From positions 1 through 46,495 of the forward strand of contig JACNKP010000041.1 of NCBI GenBank assembly GCA_014381985.1: a stretch of 46,495 nt of DNA. The letters are read 5' to 3'. The notes under the pieces are model-generated. The model worked only from the letters and a program-made list of their open reading frames with translations, searched no databases and was not told the DNA's origin. Numbering within the stretch: position 1 is the stretch's first letter; every line of letters begins with the position of its first letter. The DNA is from SAR92 clade bacterium. GTDB taxonomy: Bacteria; Pseudomonadota; Gammaproteobacteria; Pseudomonadales; Porticoccaceae. The translations under genes were made by a program, and so were the position numbers. Below are positions 26,242-36,503 of this stretch, piece after piece.

Positions 26242-26728
26242 CGCTGACTCCCTGTCGATCTGCACTGAGCCAAAGCCCAGACTTGCCGCCAGATTTCTCA
26301 AGTAATCTAGTCTCCCGAATGATCATTCCTTTATCAATTCCCTTACACATATCATAAATAGTTAGCGCCGCAATAGAGGCGGCTGTTAAGGCTTCCATTT
26401 CCACCCCAGTCTTTCCTGTGGTTTTGCAAAGAGCTCTAACCCATATGACATTGCCCTCTAAATTAATATCAATCGTGATTTTGGACAACGGCAAAGGGTG
26501 GCACAACGGAATTAGGTCACTGCACTTTTTGGCCGCTTGAATACCGGCTATTCTGGCGGTGGCGAACAAATCACCTTTTGGTAACCGATCGTCTTGTACC
26601 GCAGCGGCAATAGTATCAGTGAGCTCTACTTGGGCCTCAGCCAACGCACTGCGTGCAGTATCTTGCTTAGCCGATATATCAACCATATGTGCTTCGCCAA
26701 GGCTATTTAGGTGGGTCATTTTGGCCAT
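26234..26728 (-). CDS. moaC: Cyclic pyranopterin monophosphate synthase MoaC
   Basis: Rearranges the MoaA product to cPMP. 164 residues from the ATG at 26728 (AGGG about 8 nt upstream). Family features: [17 protein letters not shown] at the N-terminus, [24 protein letters not shown] in the middle and [22 protein letters not shown], containing the active-site residues. First gene of the moaC-moaD-moaE-mobA unit, divergent from the sulfatase gene. No Moco riboswitch-like leader is evident in the short upstream region. Confidence 0.96.
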   Translation of the reverse strand: MAKMTHLNSLGEAHMVDISAKQDTARSALAEAQVELTDTIAAAVQDDRLPKGDLFATARIAGIQAAKKCSDLIPLCHPLPLSKITIDINLEGNVIWVRALCKTTGKTGVEMEALTAASIAALTIYDMCKGIDKGMIIRETRLLEKSGGKSGLWLSADRQGVSDD

Positions 26729-26913
26729 TATTAGTACCCTTAAATAAGAAATCAAACACTAGCGTTTAGTCTGACCACTATTATGGCAAAAATTTACTAA
26801 AGGGCATACGGTTTAAACTATCATGCATGCTTTCATCTAGCACAGCTATTCACTGGATGCTAAGATTCTCCATATTAACGCTGCATCTCCCATCATTAAA
26901 AGGTTCTACAGCT

Positions 26914-28407
26914 ATGCTTTGCAAGCAATTAACATCTATTTTGCTACTTACGATCACCTGTTTAGTCCAGGCCGGACAAACAACAAATAGCGCCAACCAA
27001 CCAAACTTCATTATCATCTATACCGATGATATGGGCTATGCCGACGCCGGTCCTTTCGGCGACCCCTTGATAAACACTCCATCAATCGATTCGCTGGAAG
27101 AAGACGGCCAGGTATGGACTAACTTTTACGCTGCTGCGTCGGTCTGCACGCCTAGCCGCGGCGCTTTGTTAACAGGAAAATTGCCAGTCCGAACGGGCTT
27201 GTATGGGGACAATATTTCAGTGTTCTTTCCCGGCAGTAAATCGGGCATACCCCATAGTGAAAAAACCATCGCTGAAGTATTTCAAGATAATCGCTACGCT
27301 ACAGGAATGTTCGGAAAATGGCATTTAGGGGATGCTAAAACCTATTACCCAACAAGACATGGCTTTGACGAATGGCTAGGGATCCCCTACTCCAATGATA
27401 TGGACTGGGAAATTGAGGGTATAACCTCAAAAAATATTTTCACCCCACCGGAGCAGATAACCGCTAAATATCAAAAAATAGTACCCAAAATACGAGAAAA
27501 TATATTCGAACCCGATATTTCTGATTGGCAGGTTCCACTTATTTCTAGCAAAACCAATCTTGACGGAACGTTTACAGATCTTATTCTTGAAAAACCAGCT
27601 AATCAAAACTTGATCACTAGGCGCTATACAGAAGAGTCTGTTCGTTTTATGACGGAAGCCTCTTCTAAAAACAAACCGTTTTTTCTAATGCTCTCGCACA
27701 GCATGCCTCATGTACCATTATTTAGGTCTTCCGCGTTCGCGAACAAAAGCGAGAGAGGGCTCTATGGTGATGTCATTGAAGAGATTGACTGGAGCGTCGG
27801 CCAAATAATGGCAGCAATAGAAAAGCTAAACATTGCACAAAACACTTACCTCGTTTTTACCAGCGATAACGGCCCCTGGCTGTTATACGGGAGCCATGCA
27901 GGGTCAGCTAAACCTCTAAAAAATGGTAAATCAACGACCTTTGAGGGTGGAATGCGTGTCATGACACTCTTTAGTGGGCCTGGTATTCAACACGGAGTCA
28001 TTGAGGGTCTTGGCATGCAAACAGATCTGTATGCAACCTTCTCTCAGCTGGCGGGATTTGAGGCATCCAAAACTGCCCTTGATAGCTTTGACCTTAGCGC
28101 CAGCCTAACACGTGAAGAATCCAGCCCACGAACGTTTGTACCCTTTTACTATGGCTCAGAATTACGTGCGTTTCGGGTAAATAGGCACAAAATACATTAT
28201 GTCACTCAGGGCGCCTATGGCATGCTGCCTAAACGGAAAGAGCATAACCCACCAATGCTAATCGATTTAAAGAATGATATTGGTGAAACGACTGACATCT
28301 CTGAAAAAAAACCTGCCATCACCGCAGACATTAACCAATACGCGAAGGCATTTCAACAGTCGATAACAATAAAAACCTCAATTGTTGACAGTCAATTTAG
28401 CGAGTAA
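26914..28407 (+). CDS. Exported sulfatase (arylsulfatase family, Cys-type)
   Basis: 497 residues from the ATG at 26914, which places a signal peptide (KQLTSILLLTITCLVQAG) at the N-terminus; AAGG precedes it. Metal-binding IIYTDDMGYAD (about 40-50), the formylglycine motif CTPSRGALLTGK (the C is the residue oxidised to formylglycine), KWHLGD, SDNGPW and a lysine in LKNGKSTTFEGG give a complete active site. It should remove sulfate esters in the periplasm or outside. No polysaccharide lyase or maturase is adjacent. It interrupts the molybdenum and formate blocks on the opposite strand. Confidence 0.92.
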   Translation: MLCKQLTSILLLTITCLVQAGQTTNSANQPNFIIIYTDDMGYADAGPFGDPLINTPSIDSLEEDGQVWTNFYAAASVCTPSRGALLTGKLPVRTGLYGDNISVFFPGSKSGIPHSEKTIAEVFQDNRYATGMFGKWHLGDAKTYYPTRHGFDEWLGIPYSNDMDWEIEGITSKNIFTPPEQITAKYQKIVPKIRENIFEPDISDWQVPLISSKTNLDGTFTDLILEKPANQNLITRRYTEESVRFMTEASSKNKPFFLMLSHSMPHVPLFRSSAFANKSERGLYGDVIEEIDWSVGQIMAAIEKLNIAQNTYLVFTSDNGPWLLYGSHAGSAKPLKNGKSTTFEGGMRVMTLFSGPGIQHGVIEGLGMQTDLYATFSQLAGFEASKTALDSFDLSASLTREESSPRTFVPFYYGSELRAFRVNRHKIHYVTQGAYGMLPKRKEHNPPMLIDLKNDIGETTDISEKKPAITADINQYAKAFQQSITIKTSIVDSQFSE

Positions 28408-28450
28408 ATAGGCATATTTAGGTGGTGACGTTACTACTCAGATAGTCGTA

Positions 28451-28687
28451 TTATTTTGCTTTTTGCATTAAGGCTAATTGTATAACCGCCTTGTGAGAAA
28501 TTGAGGCGAGTCCTACTGTATTATTATCGGCATAATCACTGACCAAGCTTTTCATCGGAGGCGACCAAAATTTTTCGAGATGCTCTGCGACCTGCATTGC
28601 AACTTCATCGGCAGGCCCGTTCGAGCTCATATTAAGTGAAATTTGATTGACCATTTTGACTAACCGATCGATTTTTGATGCTCTCAT
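28451..28687 (-). CDS. fdsD: Formate dehydrogenase delta subunit
   Basis: 78-residue helical protein matching the FdsD family (DRLVKMVNQISLNM near the start, then EVAMQVAEHLEKFWSPPMK). FdsD is an accessory or structural subunit needed for active soluble NAD-dependent formate dehydrogenase. The start overlaps the fdhD stop (ATGA), the usual order in this operon. It ends 43 bp from the convergent sulfatase stop. Confidence 0.9.
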   Translation of the reverse strand: MRASKIDRLVKMVNQISLNMSSNGPADEVAMQVAEHLEKFWSPPMKSLVSDYADNNTVGLASISHKAVIQLALMQKAK

Positions 28688-29496
28688 GGTGTTTCGCCTA
28701 CTAATCTTTGTTCGTTTGAATAAATAACATGCCTCCCCTGTCGCGAAAAGCCCACCAAGCTAAGACCGCACTCTTTAGCCAAATTAATAGCAAGAGATGT
28801 CGGCGCTGAAACTGCCGCCAACAAACAGATATTAGCGCTAGCCGCTTTAGACACCATTTCATAACTTGCTCGACTCGTTACTAGTAAAAAACCGTCACTA
28901 GTGAAACGATTTCGCGCCATGGTACCAATCAGTTTGTCCAGCGCATTGTGGCGTCCAACATCCTCACGGACGGCCAGTATATTACCTTGAGTGTCACACC
29001 AAGCTGCACCGTGCACAGCACCGGTTTCTTTCTGAAGTTCCTGCCAGTCAGCCAGAGCGACAACAGCCCTCTGTAACGCCTTGTGACTTAGTTGTAATAA
29101 ACTATTAACGGTCCTTGGCGTTGGTATGGCCTGGTCTAATGATTCTGCACCGCAGAGACCACAGCCTGTCCTACCGACCAAATTTCTTCGCCTTTCTTTT
29201 AATCCTACAAAGGCCTCAGCCGTTATAGTGGCATGTAACTCAATACCCTTATCTGTTGTGATTTCTTCAACATCCAGTAGCTGTTTGGTGCCGGTAATAA
29301 TGCCCTCGCTCAAACTAAAACCTGTTACAAAGTCCTCAAGGTCACACGGCGTTGACATCATGACCACATGCGAGATGCCGTTATAAACCATTGCTACTGG
29401 CGTCTCAGTCGCCACCTGATCATCGGCTGTTACCAGCTGACCATCCAGCCATATATGCCTTTTGACACGACTAGCAGGATGAATTGTCTTATTCAT
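28684..29496 (-). CDS. fdhD: Formate dehydrogenase accessory sulfurtransferase FdhD
   Basis: Transfers sulfur from a cysteine desulfurase to the molybdenum cofactor of formate dehydrogenase. 270 residues. The sulfur-relay CGLC lies in GRTGCGLCGAESLDQA (near 129-144); DVGRHNALDKLIG and TSRASYEMVSKAA are the other family blocks. It starts at TAATG overlapping the fdsA stop and its own stop overlaps fdsD, so it is translationally coupled on both sides. Supports a Mo/W-bis-MGD enzyme with a sulfido ligand. Confidence 0.96.
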   Translation of the reverse strand: MNKTIHPASRVKRHIWLDGQLVTADDQVATETPVAMVYNGISHVVMMSTPCDLEDFVTGFSLSEGIITGTKQLLDVEEITTDKGIELHATITAEAFVGLKERRRNLVGRTGCGLCGAESLDQAIPTPRTVNSLLQLSHKALQRAVVALADWQELQKETGAVHGAAWCDTQGNILAVREDVGRHNALDKLIGTMARNRFTSDGFLLVTSRASYEMVSKAASANICLLAAVSAPTSLAINLAKECGLSLVGFSRQGRHVIYSNEQRLVGETP

Positions 29497-32342
29497 TAGT
29501 GTCTGGCTTTCGCTAATAACTGCAGCTGTTCAGTATCAAAGACTTTTTGTCTGGCTTGCCAGCGTGAAGGCGCAGTTACTTTACTAATCTGCACTGCCGT
29601 GACCTTATATTCAGGACAATTAGTCGCCCAGTCGCTGTTGTCAGTCGTTATAACGTTGGCGCCTGATACTGGATGATGGAAGGTCGTGTAAACCACACCA
29701 GGCTTTACTCGGCTCGTCACGTCAGCATGCAGCACCGTTTGCCCTACTCTGCTTTGAATTCCAACCCAGTCACCGTGATTAATGCCTCGTTCTTCAGCAT
29801 CATGAGGATGAATTTCTAAGATATCTTCTTCATGCCATTCACTATTATTCGTACGTCTAGTCTGAGCGCCCACGTTGTATTGTGACAATATGCGTCCTGT
29901 CGTCAGTAACAAGGGGAACTTACGGTTGGCGCGCTCTTCAGTGGGCACATATTCTGTAATCGCAAAAAAACCTTTGCCCCGAACAAATTCGTCGACATGC
30001 ATAACTGGAGTACCGGCCGGTGCATGGTCATTACAGGGCCATTGGATACTACCCAGTTCATCAAGTTTCTTATAAGAAACACCGTTAAATGTTGGCGTTA
30101 GTTTAGCGATCTCATCCATGATTTCCGACGGATGGTTATAGTGCATATCACAGCCTAAGGCATTTGCTAGTGCCATCGTACCTTCCCAATCAGCTTTACC
30201 ACTGAGCGGCGGCATAGTTTTGCGAACCCGGGAAATACGTCTCTCAGCATTAGTAAATGTGCCGTCTTTCTCTAAAAATGAGGCCCCCGGTAAAAACACA
30301 TGGGCAAACTTAGCCGTTTCATTAAGGAAGATATCCTGTACGACCAAGCATTCAATTGATTTGAGTGCTGCCTCAACATGATGTGTATTAGGATCAGACT
30401 GGGCTATATCTTCGCCCTGGCAGTAAAGCCCTTTAAAGTCACCATCAATGGCAGCATCGAACATATTAGGAATTCGTAGACCTGGCTCTGGGTCAAGAGT
30501 CACACCCCATTCATTTTCAAACAGCTTGCGAGTCACTGCGCTCGAGATGTGCCGATAACCTGGCAATTCATGAGGGAAGGAACCCATATCGCAGGACCCC
30601 TGAACATTATTTTGACCACGAAGTGGATTAACACCTACGCCTTCGCGGCCAATGTTACCGGTCAACATGGCCAAATTAGCGATCGCCATGACCGCCGTGG
30701 ATCCCTGACTATGCTCCGTCACACCAAGACCATAGAAAATCGCCCCATTGCCACCGGTGGCATATAAACGAGCCGCAGCGCGCAAGTCAGCTGCCGGGAC
30801 ACCGCTAAACTGTTCAGTTTCCTCAGGTGAATGCCGCTTGTCCGCTATAAAAGCCACCCACTTGTCAAAGCCTTCCGTATCGCATCGCTCAGCAATATAG
30901 TCATGAGCCTGTAACTCTTCGTTCACCACAACATGCGCTAAGGCATTTAGAACGGTGACATTTGTGCCAGGACGAACGGGCAAATGGTAATCTGCTTTGA
31001 TATGCGGTGCGCTGACCAGCTCGATCTTTCGTGGATCAATAACGATAAGCTTAGCGCCCTCTCTTAGGCGCCGCTTCAATCGTGAAGCAAAAACGGGGTG
31101 CGCCTCTGTGGGATTGGCGCCCATAATAATCACAACGTCTGATTTGGCGACCGAGGCAAATGTTTGCGTACCCGCCGATTCACCAAGCGTCGTTTTAAGT
31201 CCAAAGCCAGTTGGCGAATGGCAAACTCGAGCGCAAGTGTCGATATTGTTATTACCAAAACCGGTACGCACCATTTTTTGCACTAAATAAACCTCTTCAT
31301 TGGTGCAACGAGAAGAAGATATAGCGCCAATACTGGTGCGCCCATGCTCTGCCTGAATAGACTTAAAGCGCTCGGCCGTATAGGTGACAGCTTCATCCCA
31401 TGACACCTCGCGCCACGCATCATTAATGCTTTCACGAATCATAGGCTTAGTAATACGATCTTTGTGCGTAGCATAGCCGAAGGCAAAGCGACCTTTAACG
31501 CACGCGTGACCTTCGTTCGCCTTTCCGTCTTTATAGGGCGTCATGCGCACAACCTCGTTGCCCTTCATCTCAGCTTTAAAGGAACAGCCTACGCCGCAAT
31601 AGGCACAGGTAGTGACCACTGAATGCTCTGGCTTACCCGCTTCAATAATACTTTTTTCGGTCAATGTTGCGGTTGGGCAGGCATCAACACAAGCGCCACA
31701 GGATACACAATCAGATTCCATGAATGATTCAGCCTGACCCGCACTCACTTTAGATTCAAAACCACGACCGTCAATCGTCAAGGCAAAGGTTCCCTGAACC
31801 TCTTCACAGGCGCGAACACAGCGAGAGCAAACAATGCATTTAGAAGCATCAAAGGTGAAATAAGGGTTAGATTCATCTTTCTCTGCGATCAAATGGTTTT
31901 CACCTTCAAAGCCATAACGGACCGCGCGCAGACCAACTTCGCCTGCGGTGTCCTGCAGTTCGCAATCGCCATTGGTCGGGCAAGTTAGGCAATCTAATGG
32001 GTGGTCAGAGATATATAACTCCATGACATTACGGCGCAGTTTGCCTATCTCTTCTGACTGAGTTCGCACCTCCATTCCATCCACCACCGCTGTGGTACAG
32101 GAGGCAGGAAACCCGCGACGGCCTTCAATTTCGACCAGACAGATACGGCAAGAGCCAAAAGATTTAAGCGAATCGGTTGCACATAAGCGTGGCACCTTAA
32201 CCCCACCCTCAGATGCTGCGCGCATAACAGACGTACCCTCAGGCACTGTCACCGAGATGCCATCAATAGTGAGAGTAACTAGGGTTTCACTGTCACTCTG
32301 TGGAGTTCCAAAATCTGGTTGAGGTTCGTAAAATTCCAGCAT
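29496..32342 (-). CDS. fdsA: NAD-dependent formate dehydrogenase alpha subunit
   Basis: Catalytic subunit of soluble formate dehydrogenase, 948 residues from the ATG at 32342 (two bases after the fdsB stop). An N-terminal NuoG-like part carries 2Fe-2S cysteines C54, C65, C68, C82, the HC3 cluster site H114/C118/C121/C127, and two 4Fe-4S sites (C169-C179, C212-C222). The molybdopterin part has its 4Fe-4S site C246, C249, C253, C281 and the active-site pair C374-H375 in ARVCHSPTGF; C374 is encoded by a normal Cys codon, not selenocysteine. It oxidises formate to CO2, passing electrons to FdsB. Confidence 0.96.
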   Translation of the reverse strand: MLEFYEPQPDFGTPQSDSETLVTLTIDGISVTVPEGTSVMRAASEGGVKVPRLCATDSLKSFGSCRICLVEIEGRRGFPASCTTAVVDGMEVRTQSEEIGKLRRNVMELYISDHPLDCLTCPTNGDCELQDTAGEVGLRAVRYGFEGENHLIAEKDESNPYFTFDASKCIVCSRCVRACEEVQGTFALTIDGRGFESKVSAGQAESFMESDCVSCGACVDACPTATLTEKSIIEAGKPEHSVVTTCAYCGVGCSFKAEMKGNEVVRMTPYKDGKANEGHACVKGRFAFGYATHKDRITKPMIRESINDAWREVSWDEAVTYTAERFKSIQAEHGRTSIGAISSSRCTNEEVYLVQKMVRTGFGNNNIDTCARVCHSPTGFGLKTTLGESAGTQTFASVAKSDVVIIMGANPTEAHPVFASRLKRRLREGAKLIVIDPRKIELVSAPHIKADYHLPVRPGTNVTVLNALAHVVVNEELQAHDYIAERCDTEGFDKWVAFIADKRHSPEETEQFSGVPAADLRAAARLYATGGNGAIFYGLGVTEHSQGSTAVMAIANLAMLTGNIGREGVGVNPLRGQNNVQGSCDMGSFPHELPGYRHISSAVTRKLFENEWGVTLDPEPGLRIPNMFDAAIDGDFKGLYCQGEDIAQSDPNTHHVEAALKSIECLVVQDIFLNETAKFAHVFLPGASFLEKDGTFTNAERRISRVRKTMPPLSGKADWEGTMALANALGCDMHYNHPSEIMDEIAKLTPTFNGVSYKKLDELGSIQWPCNDHAPAGTPVMHVDEFVRGKGFFAITEYVPTEERANRKFPLLLTTGRILSQYNVGAQTRRTNNSEWHEEDILEIHPHDAEERGINHGDWVGIQSRVGQTVLHADVTSRVKPGVVYTTFHHPVSGANVITTDNSDWATNCPEYKVTAVQISKVTAPSRWQARQKVFDTEQLQLLAKARH

Positions 32343-32343
32343 A

Positions 32344-33909
32344 TTAATTCTCTCTAGGGCTTTCGCCACCGAAGTCTTCTGCAAAATAAGCTAATGCGCT
32401 ACGCACTGGGAATGGAGTCATACCGCCCATAGCACAAAGAGAACCGAACTCCATGGTGTCACAGAGATCAGTCAACAAAATCAAATTATTATCACGATCT
32501 TCATTTTGCACAATGCGGTCAATAACCTCGACTCCGCGAGTCGCGCCTATTCGGCAAGGTGTGCATTTTCCGCACGATTCAACCGCGCAAAATTCCATCG
32601 CAAATCGAGCCTGGGCAGCCATATCAACAGTATCGTCAAATACCACAATACCACCATGACCTATCATCGCTTTAATTGCCGCAAAAGATTCATAATCAAG
32701 TGGCGTATCCCATTGAGATTCGGGCAAAAATGCGCCCAAAGGACCACCCATTTGAATAGCACGAATGGGTCGACCGCTATAAGTGCCGCAACCAAAACCC
32801 TCAACAACTTCCCGTAATGTTACACCAAAGGCTAATTCTATGACGCCACCACGTTTAACGTTCCCTGCCAGTTGCACGGCCAATGTTCCTCGAGAACGCC
32901 CCATGCCAAAGTCTTTATAGGTTTTAGAGCCTTGCTCTAAAATACTGGCCACAGCACCAAGGGTAAGCACATTATTCACCACTGTAGGCTTACCAAATAA
33001 CCCTTCAATCGCAGGCAATGGAGGTTTAGCCCTAACCATCCCTCTCTTTCCCTCTAAACTCTCCAAGAGTGATGTCTCTTCACCACAGATATAGGCACCA
33101 GCACCGAGTCTAACTTCTAAAAAGAAATCACTACCCGAGCTACAGATGTTTTCTCCAAGAAAACCAGCTTCAGTCGCACGCTCGATAGCCTGATTTAGAA
33201 TTTTATGAGCCACAGGATATTCTGAGCGCAAATAGATATAACCCTGATTGGCACCCACCGCGAGACCGGCAATCGCCATCCCTTCAATGAGCTGATAAGG
33301 ATCAGCTTCCATCAACAATCGATCAGCAAATGTACCTGAATCACCTTCGTCGGCATTGCATACGATGTACTTCTGCTCTCCAACAGTATCAAGGACTGTT
33401 TGCCATTTGATCCCTGCAGGAAACGCAGCTCCACCGCGACCACGTAGCCCGGAATCTTTAATTTGATCAACAATTTCCTGGCCTTTTAGTTTGATCGCAT
33501 GAGTGAGGCCGACAAAACCAGATAAACGTTGATAGTTTTCAATACAGAGAGGGTCACCCACGCCCGCTCGGTTAAAGGTAAGCCTCTGTTGCCTCGCAAG
33601 GTAGTCAATTTCATTAACCTCGCCTAAAAATAGCGGATGATTCAAGGACTTAGTGTTTTTCGTCCGGGAATTCAACGAATCTAGGATACTAGGCATATCT
33701 GAAGATTTCACCGGACCAAAGCCCAACCGACTGCCGTCAATCTCCACTTCAAGCAGTGGCTCTAACCAAAACATGCCTCTTGACCCGTTACGGATAATTC
33801 CACCCTCGACACCGCGCTCTTTTAGTTCGCTGGCCATCGTTAAAGCAACGGAATCTGAGCCAAGTGCCAACGCAGTGGTATCTTGTGGAATAAAGAATGT
33901 CATGCTCAT
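32344..33909 (-). CDS. fdsB: NAD-dependent formate dehydrogenase beta subunit
   Basis: 521 residues, NuoF-like diaphorase subunit that passes electrons to NAD+. FMN/NAD-binding GLRGRGGAAFPAG, the NADEGDSGTFADRLLME strand, GAGAYICGEETSLLESLEG and the 4Fe-4S cysteines ESCGKCTPCRIGATRG near the C-terminus are all intact. The N-terminal ~120 residues lead the NuoF domain as in other FdsB proteins. Start overlaps the fdsG stop (ATGA); the stop is directly followed by fdsA. Confidence 0.95.
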   Translation of the reverse strand: MSMTFFIPQDTTALALGSDSVALTMASELKERGVEGGIIRNGSRGMFWLEPLLEVEIDGSRLGFGPVKSSDMPSILDSLNSRTKNTKSLNHPLFLGEVNEIDYLARQQRLTFNRAGVGDPLCIENYQRLSGFVGLTHAIKLKGQEIVDQIKDSGLRGRGGAAFPAGIKWQTVLDTVGEQKYIVCNADEGDSGTFADRLLMEADPYQLIEGMAIAGLAVGANQGYIYLRSEYPVAHKILNQAIERATEAGFLGENICSSGSDFFLEVRLGAGAYICGEETSLLESLEGKRGMVRAKPPLPAIEGLFGKPTVVNNVLTLGAVASILEQGSKTYKDFGMGRSRGTLAVQLAGNVKRGGVIELAFGVTLREVVEGFGCGTYSGRPIRAIQMGGPLGAFLPESQWDTPLDYESFAAIKAMIGHGGIVVFDDTVDMAAQARFAMEFCAVESCGKCTPCRIGATRGVEVIDRIVQNEDRDNNLILLTDLCDTMEFGSLCAMGGMTPFPVRSALAYFAEDFGGESPREN

Positions 33910-34394
33910 TTCTTCCCTCCAGCATGAGTAGTAGCTGGAGAACGCAGCTCAGCCATCAATTGATCAAAGCTGGCGGCACTCACTCTGGCATGAATATCAT
34001 CATCAATACGAATGGAGGGCGAACAGGCGCAGTTCCCCAAACAGTAAACCGGCTGCAGAGTTACTTTGCCGTCCTTAGTCGTCTCTCCGTACTCTATGCC
34101 TAAACTCTTTTTAGCGTGGGCTTCGATCTGACGAGAGCCCATTGATTGGCAGGCCTCCGCACGGCAAATCTGGACGCAGTGCTGACCTGTAGGACTGGTA
34201 TTAAAGTCGTGATAAAAGCTGATGACACCGTGCACTTCGGCACGAGAAAGGTTAAAACCTTTGGCAATCTGTTCTACAGAGTCATCGGGAATGTAACCAA
34301 CGTCATGCTTAACCGCATGCAACAGAGGCATTAAACCCCCTGGCAAGCTTTTAAATTGCTCTATGAGTTGGTCAATATTAGTGCGCTTATCCAA
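33906..34394 (-). CDS. fdsG: NAD-dependent formate dehydrogenase gamma subunit
   Basis: 162 residues, NuoE-like thioredoxin-fold protein carrying one 2Fe-2S cluster. Ligands are the four cysteines in HCVQICRAEACQSMG and YCLGNCACSP. The start is a TTG with AGAGG 8 nt upstream; no in-frame ATG fits before the conserved MPLLHAVKHDVGYIP. First gene of the fds operon, 123 bp from the fghA stop, so it may have its own promoter. Confidence 0.93.
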   Translation of the reverse strand: MDKRTNIDQLIEQFKSLPGGLMPLLHAVKHDVGYIPDDSVEQIAKGFNLSRAEVHGVISFYHDFNTSPTGQHCVQICRAEACQSMGSRQIEAHAKKSLGIEYGETTKDGKVTLQPVYCLGNCACSPSIRIDDDIHARVSAASFDQLMAELRSPATTHAGGKK

Positions 34395-34517
34395 CCTACT
34401 TACCTCTGAATGACTGCGTTTATTTGATCCTATTCATTACCGCCGCATTCTACCATTATCATCCTAATTATTTGCCGTACCTAACCGACTCTTATTTATC
34501 TAATAAGGACCACTACT

Positions 34518-35396
34518 TTAGCGCAGATTCTCTGCGTGAAAACTTAAATGCTCCGCTATAAAGCTCGCGATAAAAAAGTAGCTATGGTCATACTCTGGCT
34601 GAAAACGAATTCGCATGGGAAACGCGGCTACAGCGGCAGTATCAATGAGTAACTGAGTATTGAGTTGTTCAGTCAAGAAGTTATCTGCCTCCCCCTGATC
34701 GATAAGCACGAGTAATGAGTCTCTGGTGCTCTTGGATGACGTTTTAACCAACTCCACAGTATCGTATAGAGCCCACTGCCCATTGTTTTCAGTGGCGTCA
34801 CCACCGATATACCGGCCCAGCGCCTTTTGGCCCCAGGGGCACTGTATAGGAGCACAAATTGGCGAAAACGCCGATACTGACGAATAGCGCTCTGGATTCT
34901 TTAGCGCAATAGTAAGTGCGCCATGCCCGCCCATAGAGTGTCCTGAAATAGACATCTTACTACCGTTGATTGGGAATTGATCATTGATCAGTGCCGGCAA
35001 TTCATCAACGATATAATCATACATCTTGTAGTGATTGGCCCAAGGCGACTCGGTCGCATTCACATAGAATCCAGCGCCAAGGCCAAAGTCATAGGCGCCT
35101 TCAGCATCATCAGGTACATCTTCTCCTCGTGGACTGGTGTCAGGACAGACAATGGCAATGCCATGTGCCGCAGCATGCTGTTGCGCACCCGCTTTAGTCA
35201 CAAAATTCTCGTCAGTACACGTTAAACCAGACAACCAGTAGAGCACTGGGACAGGACCCTTATCCGCCTGAGGCGGCAGGTAAATAGAGAAAGTCATGTC
35301 GCAATTAAGAGTCGTTGACGGGTGACGATAACGTAACTGCCGCCCACCAAAACTCTGATTGGATCCGATCTGCTCTAAACTGCTGTCTTTCGCCAT
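34518..35396 (-). CDS. fghA: S-formylglutathione hydrolase
   Basis: 292-residue esterase-D type serine hydrolase that releases formate from S-formylglutathione. SGLTCTDENFVTKAGAQ (near 55), the nucleophile elbow GHSMGGHGALTIAL (near 150) and a C-terminal DHSYFFIASFI with the catalytic histidine are all present. Its ATG follows the alcohol dehydrogenase stop directly (TAAATG). The product feeds the formate dehydrogenase encoded immediately downstream. Confidence 0.96.
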   Translation of the reverse strand: MAKDSSLEQIGSNQSFGGRQLRYRHPSTTLNCDMTFSIYLPPQADKGPVPVLYWLSGLTCTDENFVTKAGAQQHAAAHGIAIVCPDTSPRGEDVPDDAEGAYDFGLGAGFYVNATESPWANHYKMYDYIVDELPALINDQFPINGSKMSISGHSMGGHGALTIALKNPERYSSVSAFSPICAPIQCPWGQKALGRYIGGDATENNGQWALYDTVELVKTSSKSTRDSLLVLIDQGEADNFLTEQLNTQLLIDTAAVAAFPMRIRFQPEYDHSYFFIASFIAEHLSFHAENLR

Positions 35397-36503
35397 TTAG
35401 AATTCCACCACTGATCGAATACTTTTGCCTGCATGCATCAGGTCAAAAGCCTTGTTTATATCTTCTAACGGCATTTTATGAGTGATCAAATCATCGATGT
35501 TAATTTTTCCATCCATATACCAATCGACAATTCTTGGTACGTCAGTGCGACCCCGTGCTCCACCAAACGCGGTACCGCGCCAAGACCGCCCAGTAACCAA
35601 CTGAAAGGGACGTGTCGCAATCTCTTTACCTGCGCCGGCAACACCGACAATACAGCTCTCACCCCAGCCCTTGTGACAGCACTCCAAAGCCTGCCGCATC
35701 ACATCAACATTTCCAATGCATTCAAAACTGTAATCGACCCCGCCACCCGTCATATCAATTATATGATCAACAACGTTTTCTACCTCACTAGGGTTGATGA
35801 AATCTGTCATTCCAAACTGCTTAGCAAGAGGGATACGCGAAGGATTAAGATCAATGCCAATGATGCGTGTCGCGCCCACCATTTTAGCGCCCTGAACCAC
35901 GTTTAAACCAATGCCACCCAACCCGAACACTGCTACCGTGGACCCAGCCTCAACCTTCATGGTAAATGCTACAGCCCCAATACCGGTGGTGACACCGCAA
36001 CCGATATAACAAATTTTATCAAAAGGTGCGTCTTTCCTAACTTTCGCTAATGAAATTTCAGGCAGAACCGAATAATTAGAAAAGGTTGAACAGCCCATAT
36101 AATGCAATAGTGGTTTACCCTCGAAAGAAAAACGGCTGGTACCATCGGGCATCACACCCCGACCTTGAGTTGCCCTGACCGCTTGACATAAATTAGTTTT
36201 AGGATTTAAACAAAAATCACATTCTCTGCATTCAGCCGTATAAAGTGGAATAACGTGATCGCCAGGCTTCAGCGTTTTAACGCCTGGACCAACCTCAACG
36301 ACCACACCAGCACCTTCATGACCAAGAATAGCCGGAAATGCTCCTTCTGGATCGTCTCCAGAAAGCGTGAATGCATCTGTGTGGCAGACACCCGTCGCCT
36401 TCATTTCGACCAACACCTCACCGGCTCTAGGCCCTTCCAGATCTACTTCAACGATTTCCAATGGTTTTCCAGCTGCAAAAGCAACGGCTGCGCGTGTTTT
36501 CAT
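35397..36503 (-). CDS. frmA: S-(hydroxymethyl)glutathione dehydrogenase (class III alcohol dehydrogenase)
   Basis: 368 residues from the ATG at 36503, which has GGAG 7 nt upstream. It oxidises the spontaneous formaldehyde-glutathione adduct to S-formylglutathione with NAD+. Zinc alcohol dehydrogenase marks: [20 protein letters not shown] (near 35), GHEGAGVV, the structural zinc cysteines [15 protein letters not shown] and the cofactor motif [19 protein letters not shown]. Class III identity follows from the high conservation and the linked S-formylglutathione hydrolase. It may also reduce S-nitrosoglutathione. Confidence 0.97.
   Translation of the reverse strand: MKTRAAVAFAAGKPLEIVEVDLEGPRAGEVLVEMKATGVCHTDAFTLSGDDPEGAFPAILGHEGAGVVVEVGPGVKTLKPGDHVIPLYTAECRECDFCLNPKTNLCQAVRATQGRGVMPDGTSRFSFEGKPLLHYMGCSTFSNYSVLPEISLAKVRKDAPFDKICYIGCGVTTGIGAVAFTMKVEAGSTVAVFGLGGIGLNVVQGAKMVGATRIIGIDLNPSRIPLAKQFGMTDFINPSEVENVVDHIIDMTGGGVDYSFECIGNVDVMRQALECCHKGWGESCIVGVAGAGKEIATRPFQLVTGRSWRGTAFGGARGRTDVPRIVDWYMDGKINIDDLITHKMPLEDINKAFDLMHAGKSIRSVVEF

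Noticed and set aside
26827-26913. 29-residue N-terminal extension of the sulfatase
   Set aside because: The signal peptide starts at the ATG at 26914; the extension would bury it and has no good ribosome site.
26729-26913. Moco riboswitch before moaC
   Set aside because: The leader is short and no extended paired structure typical of that RNA could be found by eye; a covariance-model search would settle it.
32343-32384. Longer fdsA start inside fdsB
   Set aside because: The ATG at 32342 follows the fdsB stop and matches the family N-terminus; the extra 14 residues are overlap translation.
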